Assembly (NCBI GenBank): GCA_035575715.1
Contig: DATLXN010000043.1
Coordinates: 62,001 to 126,000 of the forward strand
Direction of reading: 5' to 3'
From: JACCSI01 sp035575715
GTDB lineage: Bacteria; Acidobacteriota; Vicinamibacteria; Vicinamibacterales; UBA2999
Length of the DNA stretch: 64,000 nt
Positions 43,139 through 51,785 of the stretch are shown one piece after another. The notes beneath the pieces are model-generated. The model worked only from the letters and a program-made list of their open reading frames with translations. It was not told the origin of the DNA and searched no databases. Position 1 is the first letter of the stretch. Each line of letters opens with the position of its first letter. The position numbers and the translations under genes were made by a program.

Positions 43139-44751
43139 GACGCGTCGGCCGACTCGTCCCCGCGGCGACGTCGTAACAGACGCCGCCAGAACGCTGTCGG
43201 TTCTGCGTCAGGTTCAGGAGTCACACTGCGGCGATCGCCGACCGCGTCACCAGGTCGCAGGAGCGGTAATCGAACCGTCACCAGCGTCCCTTGGCCGACC
43301 CCGTCACTCTCAATGGCCACGGTGCCGCCGTGCAGGGCCAGGAATTCTCGGACCAGCGGCAAGCCCAGGCCCAGCCCGGTTCGCATCGCGGCCGTGCGAC
43401 CCTGAAAAAACGGATCGAATAACTGCGGCAAGGTATCTGGCGCAATCCCCTCCCCGCTGTCCAGGACCCGCAGTTGCGCGTAGTTCCCGTCGACGGTGAG
43501 CGTCACATCAACGCGCCCGCCCTGAGGCGTGAATTTGAGAGCGTTCGAGAGCAGGTGGTTGACCACCTGCTGCAACCTCGCTCCGTCACCATACACCGGG
43601 ACTTCCGCGCTACCCCCGTGATAGCGGAGGACGAGGCGTTTGGCAGACAAGCCTTCACGGCAGGAGTCGACCGCCGCATCGACCGCCGTGCGCAGATCCA
43701 TCGGGACGCGTTCAAAGACCAGCCGCCCTTGAATCATGCGCGACACGTCGAGCAGATCCGTGATCAAGCGCGCCTGGACGCGCGCGTTGCGACCAATCGA
43801 CTCGATCGCCCGCTCGTGATCATGGGGGCCGAGCCTGCCGGTCTTGAGGATATGGACCCAGCCGACGATGGCGTTCAGCGGGGTGCGCAGTTCGTGGGAG
43901 ATCGTCGCGAGGAAGCGATCCTTTAATTCGTTGGCGTGCTCGGCGGACGCCCGGGCCTGTTGTGCGGTGGTCAGGGCCTGCGCGCGGGCGGTGAGGGCTT
44001 CTTCCAATTGCGCATTGGCGCGCGATAATTCCTCAGTTCTCGCGGTGACCCGGTCATCGACCTCGCGCAGCGTCAACCGAACGGCGGCTTCCGACTCACG
44101 GCGTTGCCGGACTTCGCTGCGCAACTGGCGCAAGACGACCAGACCGCCAATCGCCGTGAGGAGCAGTGAGATCAGGATCAATCGCTGCGCCGATTGCGCT
44201 TCACTCAACCGCTGGTCGCGCCGCCTCAGCACGTGCCCACGCGCCTCGCCAATGATGTCGGCCATCAAGGAGCGCATTTCGATCTTGGGTTGGGCCTCAG
44301 TCGTCGCCCACAGCAGCTGACGCGCGGCGTGCACACCGTCGCGGCGGCGCACCGAGACGACGTAATCAAGGAAGTCGTGATACTGGTGCAACAGGCCGCG
44401 ACAGGCCGAAAGACGGCGGACCTGCTGTTGACTGTCGAGCAGGGCGCGAAGCGTGCCTAGCTCGTCGGTGAGCCGCTGCGATGCGTGGACAAAAGGCTGA
44501 TGATCGACTTCCTGATCCGACATGAGCGACGAGAGATGCGTCATCTCGGTCTCGTGTAACAGGCTCTGCACCGTTTCGAGCGAGGCAATCAATGTCTGGT
44601 TGCGGTGGATGAGCTGCTCGTCAAAGTTCAGACGGGTTAGCTGGCTCGACACCACGACGGCAATGACAATCAGACAGCAGACAATCAGGGCGAGGCCAAG
44701 AGTTATGGCCTGTCGTGAGCGGGTCACACCTGAGACAGTCGCAAGATCCAT
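43135..44751 (-). CDS. sensor histidine kinase with CHASE3-like sensor
   Basis: 538 residues. Membrane segment (~17-36), helical extracytoplasmic domain (~40-185; HRNQTLIASLETVQSLLHETE, typical of CHASE3), second membrane segment (~190-208), coiled coil, HisKA (ATISHELRTPLNAIVGWVHIL) and complete HATPase (N box NHLLSNALKFTP, G1 LDSGEGIAP, G2 GLGLGLPLVREF). The C-terminal ~35 residues are basic and Arg-rich (RRLLRRRR). Convergent with the sigma-54 response regulator, a likely partner by position, though also close to the divergent carboxylase operon. Confidence 0.93.
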   Translation of the reverse strand: MDLATVSGVTRSRQAITLGLALIVCCLIVIAVVVSSQLTRLNFDEQLIHRNQTLIASLETVQSLLHETEMTHLSSLMSDQEVDHQPFVHASQRLTDELGTLRALLDSQQQVRRLSACRGLLHQYHDFLDYVVSVRRRDGVHAARQLLWATTEAQPKIEMRSLMADIIGEARGHVLRRRDQRLSEAQSAQRLILISLLLTAIGGLVVLRQLRSEVRQRRESEAAVRLTLREVDDRVTARTEELSRANAQLEEALTARAQALTTAQQARASAEHANELKDRFLATISHELRTPLNAIVGWVHILKTGRLGPHDHERAIESIGRNARVQARLITDLLDVSRMIQGRLVFERVPMDLRTAVDAAVDSCREGLSAKRLVLRYHGGSAEVPVYGDGARLQQVVNHLLSNALKFTPQGGRVDVTLTVDGNYAQLRVLDSGEGIAPDTLPQLFDPFFQGRTAAMRTGLGLGLPLVREFLALHGGTVAIESDGVGQGTLVTVRLPLLRPGDAVGDRRSVTPEPDAEPTAFWRRLLRRRRGDESADAS

Positions 44752-44767
44752 ACCTCCATCGTGTAAT

Positions 44768-44776
44768 TGCTACAAT
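44768..44776 (+). promoter_or_regulatory. extended -10 promoter of the leucine-degradation operon, leaderless type
   Basis: TGCTACAAT (TGn plus TACAAT at 44771-44776) ends 8 nt before GTG 44785. A TTG at 44767 lies upstream of and across this box and is not a plausible start. Confidence 0.45.
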
Positions 44777-44784
44777 CGGCGGAG

Positions 44785-46392
44785 GTGGACATTCTCGAAA
44801 GCCAGATCGACACGAGCAGCGAGCAATTCAAAAGCAATCACCGGCGCATGGCCGCGCTGGTCGCCGAGTATCGCCATCGCCTGAGCACGATTGCACAAGG
44901 TGGCGGGGCGAAATATGTGCAGCGGCACCGCGAGCAGGGCAAGCTGCCGCCGCGCGAGCGGATTGCCAAGCTCCTCGACCCCGGCTCTCCTTTTCTGGAA
45001 CTGTCGCCACTGGCGGCTTGGGAGATGTACGACAACGACGCGCCGGCGGCCGGTGTCCTCACCGGCATTGGCCGCGTGTCGGGCCGCGACGTGATGATCG
45101 TGGCCAACGATGCGACCGTCAAAGGCGGCACCTATTACCCGATGACGGTGAAGAAGCATGTGCGGGCTCAGGAGATCGCCCTGCAGAACCGGCTGCCCTG
45201 CATCTATCTGGTCGACTCGGGCGGCGCCTTCCTGCCGTTGCAGGCCGAGGTCTTTCCGGATCGCGAACACTTTGGCCGGATTTTTTTCAACCAGGCCCGT
45301 ATGTCGGCGGCCGGCATCCCGCAGATTGCCGTGGTGATGGGCTCGTGCACCGCAGGCGGCGCGTATGTGCCGGCGATGTCGGATGAAACGATCATCGTCC
45401 GCAACACCGGGACGATCTTTCTCGGCGGTCCCCCACTGGTCAAAGCAGCGACCGGTGAAGAAGTCACGGCGGAGGAACTTGGTGGCGCGGACGTGCACAC
45501 CCGGCTCTCCGGCGTCGCCGATTATTTTGCCGAAGACGATGACCATGCGCTGCATCAGGCGCGGACGATTCTCAGCACGCTGAATACGAGCAAGCAGCTG
45601 CCGGCCGACATGACGACGGCCGAAAACCCCGCCTACGATCCGGCCGAGCTATATGGCGTGGTCAATGCCGACGTCCGCCAGCAGTACGACGTGCGCGAGG
45701 TGCTCGCCCGAATCGTCGACGGGTCTCGTTTCGACGAGTTCAAAGAGCGCTACGCCACCACGCTGATCTGCGGTTTCGCGCGGCTTCACGGATTTCTCGT
45801 CGGCATTATTGCCAACAATGGGGTGCTGTTCTCGGAATCGGCGCTCAAGGCGACGCATTTCATCGAGCTGTGCAACATGCGCGGCGTCCCGCTGGTCTTC
45901 GTGCAGAACATTACCGGCTTCATGGTGGGACGCCAGTACGAACGCGGCGGCATCGCCAAGGATGGCGCCAAGATGGTCCACGCCGTCGCCAATTCCGTGG
46001 TCCCGAAGTTCACGGTGATCATCGGCGGCTCGTTTGGCGCCGGCAATTACGGAATGTGCGGGCGCGCGTACGATCCGCGGTTGCTGTGGATGTGGCCCAA
46101 CGCGCGGATTTCGGTCATGGGCGGCGAACAGGCCGCCGGCGTACTGACCACGGTGAAACGCGATCAGCTCACGCGCGAAGGCAAAGACTTCTCAGCCGCC
46201 GACGAGGCGGCCATCCGCGACCCGCTGTTGGAGAAGTACGAGACCGAAGGGTCGCCCTACTATTCAACGGCGCGGCTGTGGGACGACGGCATTCTCGATC
46301 CGGTCGACACCCGTACCGCGTTGGCACTTGGTCTATCGGCGGCCTACAACGCGCCGATTCCGCCGGCTCGGTTTGGCATCTTCCGGATGTGA
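44785..46392 (+). CDS. acyl-CoA carboxylase, carboxyltransferase subunit (methylcrotonoyl-CoA type)
   Basis: 535 residues, two crotonase-like halves. Hallmarks: N-terminal KLPPRERIAKLLDPGSPFLELS, CoA-binding GSCTAGGAYVPAMSDE, and C-terminal NITGFMVGRQYERGGIAKDGAKMV with GGSFGAGNYGMCGRAYDP, the pattern of methylcrotonoyl-CoA and geranyl-CoA carboxylase beta subunits rather than acetyl- or propionyl-CoA ones. With an enoyl-CoA hydratase, a biotin carboxylase, a biotin carrier and HMG-CoA lyase downstream it should carboxylate 3-methylcrotonyl-CoA in leucine breakdown. Start GTG 44785. Confidence 0.93.
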   Translation: MDILESQIDTSSEQFKSNHRRMAALVAEYRHRLSTIAQGGGAKYVQRHREQGKLPPRERIAKLLDPGSPFLELSPLAAWEMYDNDAPAAGVLTGIGRVSGRDVMIVANDATVKGGTYYPMTVKKHVRAQEIALQNRLPCIYLVDSGGAFLPLQAEVFPDREHFGRIFFNQARMSAAGIPQIAVVMGSCTAGGAYVPAMSDETIIVRNTGTIFLGGPPLVKAATGEEVTAEELGGADVHTRLSGVADYFAEDDDHALHQARTILSTLNTSKQLPADMTTAENPAYDPAELYGVVNADVRQQYDVREVLARIVDGSRFDEFKERYATTLICGFARLHGFLVGIIANNGVLFSESALKATHFIELCNMRGVPLVFVQNITGFMVGRQYERGGIAKDGAKMVHAVANSVVPKFTVIIGGSFGAGNYGMCGRAYDPRLLWMWPNARISVMGGEQAAGVLTTVKRDQLTREGKDFSAADEAAIRDPLLEKYETEGSPYYSTARLWDDGILDPVDTRTALALGLSAAYNAPIPPARFGIFRM

Positions 46393-46393
46393 C

Positions 46394-47182
46394 GTGACAT
46401 ACAAGTTTCTCGAAACCAAGCGTGACGGGCCGGTTGAGCATCTGACGCTCAATCGACCAGAGGTCCGCAACGCCTTCAACGAAGCGGTCATCGCCGAACT
46501 CACTGAATGGGCGATCGCGGCGGCGCGAGACACCGACCTGCGGGTGGTCGTCCTCAGCGGCGCGGGCAAAGTCTTCAGCGCCGGCGCCGACGCGACGTGG
46601 ATGGCACGAATGGTCGACTACTCGCACCAGGACAACATCGAGGATGCGACTCGCATGGCGGAAATGTTCCTGGCGCTGGATACGTTGCCGGCCGCGGTCA
46701 TCGGGCGGATTCATGGCGCGGCGCTCGGCGGCGGGGCCGGGCTCACCGCCATTTGTGATGTGGCTGTCGCTGACGTGACCGCGGTATTTGGCTTTACCGA
46801 AACCAAATTAGGCATTCTCCCGGCGGTGATCTCGCCCTATGTCCTACCCAAAATAGGTCTGTCTGCGGCACGCGAACTGTTTTTGACCGGGATGCGCTTC
46901 TCCGCTGGCCGCGCCAAGGAGATCGGGCTGATCCATGCGGTGGTGCCGAGCGAGGCACTCGACGGCACCGTGCGATCGTACGTGCAAGAGCTGCTCAGCG
47001 CCTCACCGACCGGCGTCGCGGCCGCCAAAGCCTTGATCCCACGAGTGTGGGGCCGCTCCTCTCAGGAAGCCATGGCGATGACCGCGGACACCATCGCCCG
47101 CCAACGCGTCTCGCCTGAAGGCCAGGACGGGCTGAAGTCGTTTCTCGGGAAGCGCAAACCTGGCTGGGCGGTCGACGCATGA
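46394..47182 (+). CDS. enoyl-CoA hydratase/isomerase (methylglutaconyl-CoA hydratase type)
   Basis: 262-residue crotonase-fold protein. HLTLNRPEVRNAFNEAVIAEL (substrate entry), VFSAGADATWM (oxyanion hole region), and IHGAALGGGAGLTAICDVAVA with catalytic-loop FGFTETKLGILPAVISPYV match the family, and the ADATWM/YSHQDN context resembles LiuC. It should hydrate 3-methylglutaconyl-CoA to HMG-CoA, between the flanking carboxylase and lyase steps. GTG 46394 is 1 nt after the upstream stop; it overlaps the next gene by 4 bp. Confidence 0.9.
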   Translation: MTYKFLETKRDGPVEHLTLNRPEVRNAFNEAVIAELTEWAIAAARDTDLRVVVLSGAGKVFSAGADATWMARMVDYSHQDNIEDATRMAEMFLALDTLPAAVIGRIHGAALGGGAGLTAICDVAVADVTAVFGFTETKLGILPAVISPYVLPKIGLSAARELFLTGMRFSAGRAKEIGLIHAVVPSEALDGTVRSYVQELLSASPTGVAAAKALIPRVWGRSSQEAMAMTADTIARQRVSPEGQDGLKSFLGKRKPGWAVDA

Positions 47183-48681
47183 TCAAGCGCGTCCTCATCG
47201 CCAATCGCGGCGAGATTGCACTGCGCGTGATCCGGGCGTGCCGTGAGTTAGGGATCGAAAGTGTCGCCGTGTTCTCCGACGCTGATCGGCATGCGCCGCA
47301 CGTCCTCGCCGCGGATCGTGCCGAACACATTGGCGGGTCGCCCGCACCGGAGAGTTATCTCAACATCCCCGCATTACTCGATGCGGCACGGCGAAGCGGC
47401 GCCGACGCCGTGCACCCAGGTTACGGATTTCTCTCCGAGCGCGCGCACTTTGCACGCGCCTGCGTGGACGCCGGTTTGATCTTCGTCGGCCCCGGCGCCG
47501 AGGCGATCGAGCGGATGGGATCCAAAATCGGCGCGCGCCAATTGATGCAGCAGGCCGGGGTGCCGGTGGTGCCAGGCGAGACACCGGCCGACCAATCGGA
47601 CGCCGCGCTCACGGCATCAGTCAGCAACATCGGCTTTCCGGCTTTGATCAAACCGTCCGCTGGCGGCGGCGGCATCGGCATGAAGACGGTGCGCACGCAG
47701 GGGGAAGTGCTCGCCGCCGTCCAGAGTGCCCGACGCGAAGCGCAGGCCGCGTTTGGCGACGGCACGCTCTACGTCGAACGCCTGGTTGAGCGGCCCCGGC
47801 ACGTCGAGATCCAAGTGTTTGCCGACCGCCACGGCCAGGTGGTGCACCTGTTCGAGCGTGAGTGCTCGATTCAGCGCCGCCACCAGAAGGCGCTCGAAGA
47901 AAGCCCGTGCCCGGTTTTGGCGCCGGTCGTGCGGCAGCGCATGGGCGACGCCGCGGTCGCGGCTGCCCGCGCGGCGGGTTATGTCAACGCCGGGACAATC
48001 GAATTTCTCCTCGCCGGAGAGGGCGTCGACGCGCAGTTCTTCTTTCTCGAGATGAACACGCGGCTGCAGGTCGAGCATCCGGTCACCGAAGCCGTGGTCG
48101 GCGTGGATCTGGTCCGCGCCCAACTGTTGGTCGCGAGCGGGAAGCCTCTGCCCTGGTCGCAGGAGTCGCTTTCGCAGCGCGGCCATGCCATTGAATGCCG
48201 GATCTACGCCGAAGATCCCACCGCGGGCTTCTTGCCGCAGGCGGGCCGCTTGCTGATGTACCGCGCGCCCGAGGGCCCGGGGATCCGCGTCGATGCCGGT
48301 GTCGTCGAAGGTAGTGAGGTCTCGGTCTTTTACGATCCACTGCTCGCCAAGTTGATCGTCTCAGCTGAAACGCGCGCCACGGCCATCGAGCGCGCCGTCG
48401 CCGCGTTGCGGCAATACGTGGTGCTCGGCATCCGCACCAACATCCCGTTTCTGCTGGCCATCCTGCAGCACCCGCGATTCGTGGCCGGCGAGATTGATAC
48501 CAGCTTCCTCGACGCTGAGGGCCAGGCGCTGCGCGAGACCATCGGCAGCGAGGATATGCCGATGGCCGGGTTTGCCGCCGCAGCGGCTCACCTCGATGAC
48601 CAGCGCCGCGATCGCGGCGCGCCGCCCGCTCCCGCAGCCGCCGATCCCTTCGACACTATCGGGACCTGGGGCGTGCGATGA
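47179..48681 (+). CDS. biotin carboxylase subunit of acyl-CoA carboxylase
   Basis: 500 residues: pre-ATP-grasp domain (IKRVLIANRGEIALRVIRACRE), ATP-grasp (SKIGARQLMQQAGVPVVPG, IKPSAGGGGIGMKTV) and the C-terminal biotin carboxylase domain (RECSIQRRHQK, FLEMNTRLQVEHPVTE, HAIECRIYAEDP). It carboxylates the biotin on the separate carrier protein. The usual methylcrotonoyl-CoA carboxylase alpha subunit is a single ~660-residue chain including the biotin domain; here the chain ends at TWGVR and the rest is the next gene, in another frame, with a 4-bp overlap. Confidence 0.93.
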   Translation: MIKRVLIANRGEIALRVIRACRELGIESVAVFSDADRHAPHVLAADRAEHIGGSPAPESYLNIPALLDAARRSGADAVHPGYGFLSERAHFARACVDAGLIFVGPGAEAIERMGSKIGARQLMQQAGVPVVPGETPADQSDAALTASVSNIGFPALIKPSAGGGGIGMKTVRTQGEVLAAVQSARREAQAAFGDGTLYVERLVERPRHVEIQVFADRHGQVVHLFERECSIQRRHQKALEESPCPVLAPVVRQRMGDAAVAAARAAGYVNAGTIEFLLAGEGVDAQFFFLEMNTRLQVEHPVTEAVVGVDLVRAQLLVASGKPLPWSQESLSQRGHAIECRIYAEDPTAGFLPQAGRLLMYRAPEGPGIRVDAGVVEGSEVSVFYDPLLAKLIVSAETRATAIERAVAALRQYVVLGIRTNIPFLLAILQHPRFVAGEIDTSFLDAEGQALRETIGSEDMPMAGFAAAAAHLDDQRRDRGAPPAPAAADPFDTIGTWGVR

Positions 48682-49151
48682 GCGCCCTTGAACTGCGCCT
48701 TGGCGAACGCATCGTCACTGCCACCGTCAATGCCGATGGCCGGATCGTCATTGACGATGTCGCGTATGTCGTGACCTCGGTCGGGGATCGGCTCTACCGC
48801 GTCAGCAGTGGCGACCTCCAGTGGACAGTCGCAGTCGCCGGTCCCCCGGATAACCGGTGGGTCCATGTCGACGGCCAAGTCGCAAAGATCGAGGTCGAGA
48901 CGCTCGGGCGCTCGCCCCGCGCGCGTCCGCGATCCGCGCATCACGACCTCTCGGCGCCGATGCCGGCGACGGTTACTCGCGTCCTCGTTGCCCCCGGCAG
49001 TGCGGTGGCGCGCGGGGACACCTTGCTGATGCTCGAGGCCATGAAAATGGAGTTGCCGATTCGTGCACCGCGCGACGGGGTGGTGAAAGCGATTCACTGC
49101 GAGGCTGGCCAGCTGGTCCAGCCCGGCACAAACTTGCTGGATCTCGAATGA
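48678..49151 (+). CDS. biotin carboxyl carrier subunit
   Basis: 157 residues. The N-terminal ~85 residues correspond to the linker (BT-like) domain of alpha subunits; the C terminus is a biotinyl domain, LSAPMPATVTRVLVAPGSAV to LLMLEAMKMELPIRAP, with the biotinylated Lys in EAMKM. It carries CO2 from the biotin carboxylase to the carboxyltransferase. ATG 48678 overlaps the carboxylase stop (ATGA) and its own stop overlaps the lyase start. This is a split version of a normally fused subunit, or a single indel would join the two. Confidence 0.92.
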   Translation: MSALELRLGERIVTATVNADGRIVIDDVAYVVTSVGDRLYRVSSGDLQWTVAVAGPPDNRWVHVDGQVAKIEVETLGRSPRARPRSAHHDLSAPMPATVTRVLVAPGSAVARGDTLLMLEAMKMELPIRAPRDGVVKAIHCEAGQLVQPGTNLLDLE

Positions 49152-50086
49152 CACCTGCCTTGCCGCAGCGGGTCAGCATTGTCGAAGTCGGGCCGCGTGA
49201 CGGTCTCCAGAACGAGCAAGCGGTCATTCCAACCGATCGCAAGATCGCGTTCATCGACGCGCTGACGACGGCCGGCCACGCGGCGATCGAAGTCACGGCG
49301 TTTGTCTCGCCAAAGTGGATCCCCCAAATGGGTGACGCCGCTGAAGTCATGGCGGGCATCACACAGAAGCCGGGTGTGCGCTACAGCGCCCTGGTGCCGA
49401 ATCGCGCTGGACTCGATCGGGCGCTCGCGGCGGGCGTCCGCGACATCGCCATCTTTGCGGCGGCCTCTGAAACGTTCAGCCGCAAGAACATCAATCAGTC
49501 GATCGATAGTTCGTTCACCGTCTATCGCGAAGTGACCGATGCGGCGATGCAGGCCGGTTTACGCGTGCGGGCCTACCTGTCGACGAGCTTTGGCTGCCCG
49601 TTTGAAGGCACAGTTGATCCGTTACAGGTGGCGGAACTCGCCGATCGGCTTATTCAGCTCGGCGCCTACGAAGTCGCCGTGAGTGACACCATCGGCATCG
49701 CCCATCCTGGACAGGTCAACCAGGTCCTCGATGCGGTGCTGGCACGCGTGCCACTCGATCGGCTGGCGTTGCACTTCCACGACACGCGCGGTACCGCGGT
49801 CGCCAATGTGCTGGCGGCGTTGCATCGAGGGGTCCAGACCTTTGACAGTTCCGCAGGGGGACTTGGCGGCTGCCCCTATGCGCCTGGCGCGGCGGGGAAT
49901 CTGGCGACCGAAGACCTGCTGTATTTACTAGACGGCCTCGGCATCGCCACCGGTGTCGATGGGGACGCGGTGATGGCCGCGTCACGGGCGCTCGAAGGCT
50001 CGCTCGGGCATCCGCTGCCTTCGCGTTATGTGCAGGCGCGTACGATGTCCTCCAGCGCCTCAAAGTCGACTGGTTTGACGAGGTGA
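49148..50086 (+). CDS. hydroxymethylglutaryl-CoA lyase
   Basis: 312-residue TIM-barrel lyase cleaving HMG-CoA to acetyl-CoA and acetoacetate, the last step of leucine degradation. VGPRDGLQNE (metal Asp and catalytic Arg), TAFVSPKWIPQMGDA, SFGCPFEGTVDP, HFHDTRGTAVANV (metal histidines) and GGLGGCPYAPGAAGN with the catalytic Cys are all present. ATG 49148 overlaps the biotin carrier stop by 4 bp. The last 61 bp overlap a response regulator gene on the other strand. Confidence 0.95.
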   Translation: MTPALPQRVSIVEVGPRDGLQNEQAVIPTDRKIAFIDALTTAGHAAIEVTAFVSPKWIPQMGDAAEVMAGITQKPGVRYSALVPNRAGLDRALAAGVRDIAIFAAASETFSRKNINQSIDSSFTVYREVTDAAMQAGLRVRAYLSTSFGCPFEGTVDPLQVAELADRLIQLGAYEVAVSDTIGIAHPGQVNQVLDAVLARVPLDRLALHFHDTRGTAVANVLAALHRGVQTFDSSAGGLGGCPYAPGAAGNLATEDLLYLLDGLGIATGVDGDAVMAASRALEGSLGHPLPSRYVQARTMSSSASKSTGLTR

Positions 50087-50394
50087 TAGTCAAAGCCCGC
50101 TTCGGCAGCTTTGGTCCGCACGTCTTTGCCGGCCCACCCGGTCAACGCCACCAGCACTAGGTTCTGCCCATATGGGCGCTGACGCAGGCGGCGGGCCACC
50201 TCATAGCCATCCATGACCGGGAGTCCCAGGTCGAGAAAGACGCATCGCGGTTGAAAGTCATCGGCCACGGCGATCGCCTCGGCACCCTCCACCGCGATCC
50301 GGGTGTCGTGCCCTTTCGACTGCAACAGCAAGCTCAGCGGTTCGCTTGCATCGGCATCGTCATCCACCAACAGCACCTTCAGACATGTAGACAT
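50026..50394 (-). CDS. single-domain response regulator
   Basis: 122-residue receiver: KVLLVDDDADA (acidic pocket), phospho-acceptor Asp in CVFLDLGLPVMDG, LVALTGWAGKD and the conserved Lys in YHLVKPVDFEAL. No output domain. It resembles receivers that follow hybrid kinases. It is convergent with and overlaps the HMG-CoA lyase gene by 61 bp. ATG 50394 has TAATAT 9 nt upstream and no Shine-Dalgarno sequence. Confidence 0.9.
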   Translation of the reverse strand: MSTCLKVLLVDDDADASEPLSLLLQSKGHDTRIAVEGAEAIAVADDFQPRCVFLDLGLPVMDGYEVARRLRQRPYGQNLVLVALTGWAGKDVRTKAAEAGFDYHLVKPVDFEALEDIVRACT

Positions 50395-50403
50395 GAGTTC
50401 TCA

Positions 50404-50409
50404 ATATTA
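50404..50409 (-). promoter_or_regulatory. -10 element of the response regulator gene, leaderless type
   Basis: TAATAT on the minus strand, 9 nt before ATG 50394. The sequence between, TGAGAACTC, has only a weak GAG. Confidence 0.35.
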
Positions 50410-50494
50410 TCCGCACCGGGTCAAAGCTTCACTCAGCCGTAGTGTGCCCGCGCCGAATCACGCCTGTTTCGGACAAACCGGCCCTAGCACGGCC

Positions 50495-50511
50495 TTGGCA
50501 CGCCGCTTGTA
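50495..50511 (+). promoter_or_regulatory. sigma-54-type promoter of the first BON protein gene
   Basis: TTGGCACGCCGCTTGTA: the -24 half TGGCACG is perfect, and the -12 half is TTGTA where TTGCA/T is usual. The start point would be near 50522, giving a ~40-nt leader with the AGGAGG ribosome site. Confidence 0.5.
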
Positions 50512-50562
50512 ATGGCTCGCGGTGGCTCGCTATGGACGGGGAGTCAATAAGGAGGCTTTATT

Positions 50563-50988
50563 GTGAGGATGCATAACAAATTTCTGGTTCTGACGGCTGC
50601 GCTTGCGTTTGCCGCCGCCAGCACGGCGTGCGGCAACACTGCGGAAGGCGTGAAGAAGGATGCCGCCGAAGCCAAGGTGGAGACCGCCGACGAACGGGCC
50701 AAGGCAGCAGCCGCGGGCCGCGAAGCCGGCGCCGAAGTCAAAGACGCGACGCGGGATGCCGGTCGCGCGATCGACGCCGCCAGCGAAACCTTGGACGTCA
50801 AGAAGGCCTTGATGGCTGATTCGACGGTCGACGCCAGCAACATCAACGTCGACACCTTCCACGAGACCAAGTCCGTGGTGCTGAAGGGCCATGTGCCCAA
50901 CGCAGCGATGAAAGCCGAAGCTGGCCGGATCGCCATGAAGGAAGCCACTGGCTACAAGGTTGACAACCAGCTGATGGTCCGACCCTAA
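50563..50988 (+). CDS. secreted entericidin-like/BON-domain protein
   Basis: 141 residues. Signal sequence FLVLTAALAFAAASTACGN with a Cys after the hydrophobic part, a possible lipid-attachment site though the lipobox is weak. The start of the mature part, NTAEGVKKDAAEAK, resembles entericidins; an Ala/Glu-rich helix follows, then a BON domain (~75-141, VKKALMADSTVDASNINVDT and VVLKGHVPNAAMKAEA), a fold thought to bind phospholipid or other surface ligands. AAGGAGG lies 7 nt before GTG 50563. Paralogous to 51786-52259. Confidence 0.8.
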   Translation: MRMHNKFLVLTAALAFAAASTACGNTAEGVKKDAAEAKVETADERAKAAAAGREAGAEVKDATRDAGRAIDAASETLDVKKALMADSTVDASNINVDTFHETKSVVLKGHVPNAAMKAEAGRIAMKEATGYKVDNQLMVRP

Positions 50989-51021
50989 CCGACGCTCGGG
51001 CGGGGCCCATCGACCGCCAGA

Positions 51022-51027
51022 TATACT
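51022..51027 (+). promoter_or_regulatory. -10 element of the DUF4159 gene, leaderless type
   Basis: TATACT, 7 nt before ATG 51035; the gap GGCGTCG has no ribosome site. Confidence 0.45.
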
Positions 51028-51034
51028 GGCGTCG

Positions 51035-51712
51035 ATGGGCCTGCTCCCTTTTACCGACGATGGGATTCAGCGCCTCGCTGCCCGTCCCCGCCCCTCTGAA
51101 TTCGTCTTTGCCCGCCTGCGTTACGACTCCGGTGACTGGGACTACAACCCCAAGGTCGCGGCCAATGTGCTCAATTCGATCGTTGAATACACCACGATTC
51201 GGGTTTATCCCGAAGAAGTCGTCATTACCGCCGACTCCGAGGAACTCCCCGCCTTTCCGTTCCTGTTCATGACCGGTCACAAGCTGGTGCGCTTCAGTTC
51301 CAAGGAGCGCGAACGACTGCAGCAATACGTCGAACGCGGCGGACTGCTGTTCTCAGACGATTGCAATCATGACGTCGCCGGACTTTATGCCGTGTCGTTC
51401 GAACAGGAGATGCGGACCATCTTCCCAGGGCCGCGGACCCTGGATAAACTCGCTGCCTCTCACCCGATCTATCGAGCCTTCTTCAAGTTCCCCGACGGTC
51501 CGCCACAGACGGCGCACGAGTTGAACGGCTGGGGCGACGACCTGGTGCACGACTACCTTCGCGCAGTCGAACACGACGGTCGCATTGGCGTGCTGTATTC
51601 CAATAAGGATTACGGGTGTGAGTGGGACTTCGACTGGCGGAACAAACGCTTCCAGCGTGACGACACCACCCGCTTCGCGGTGAACATCGTCGTCTACGCA
51701 ATGACGAGCTAG
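51035..51712 (+). CDS. DUF4159-domain protein
   Basis: 225 residues, no signal peptide seen from this start. FVFARLRYDSGDWDYNP at the N terminus, LFMTGHKLVRFSSKERERL and the Gly-rich turn YVERGGLLFSDDCNHD followed by FEQEMRTIFP are typical of DUF4159, a domain of the ThuA/glutamine-amidotransferase-like superfamily. DUF4159 genes commonly belong to MoxR/DUF58/BatA clusters, and such a cluster begins 0.6 kb away on the other strand. A role with that system is inference. The mRNA appears leaderless. Confidence 0.85.
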   Translation: MGLLPFTDDGIQRLAARPRPSEFVFARLRYDSGDWDYNPKVAANVLNSIVEYTTIRVYPEEVVITADSEELPAFPFLFMTGHKLVRFSSKERERLQQYVERGGLLFSDDCNHDVAGLYAVSFEQEMRTIFPGPRTLDKLAASHPIYRAFFKFPDGPPQTAHELNGWGDDLVHDYLRAVEHDGRIGVLYSNKDYGCEWDFDWRNKRFQRDDTTRFAVNIVVYAMTS

Positions 51713-51719
51713 CTGCTAC

Positions 51720-51736
51720 CTGGCACGTTCCTTGAT
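51720..51736 (+). promoter_or_regulatory. sigma-54-type promoter of the second BON protein gene
   Basis: CTGGCACGTTCCTTGAT: TGGCACG is perfect; the -12 half is TTGAT. Spacing between GG and the -12 G is right. The start point would be near 51746, giving a ~40-nt leader with CAGGAGG. Confidence 0.5.
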
Positions 51737-51785
51737 ACCAGTATGACCAGCGGCACTGAGCCGCGCGAGTTATCAGGAGGACGAA

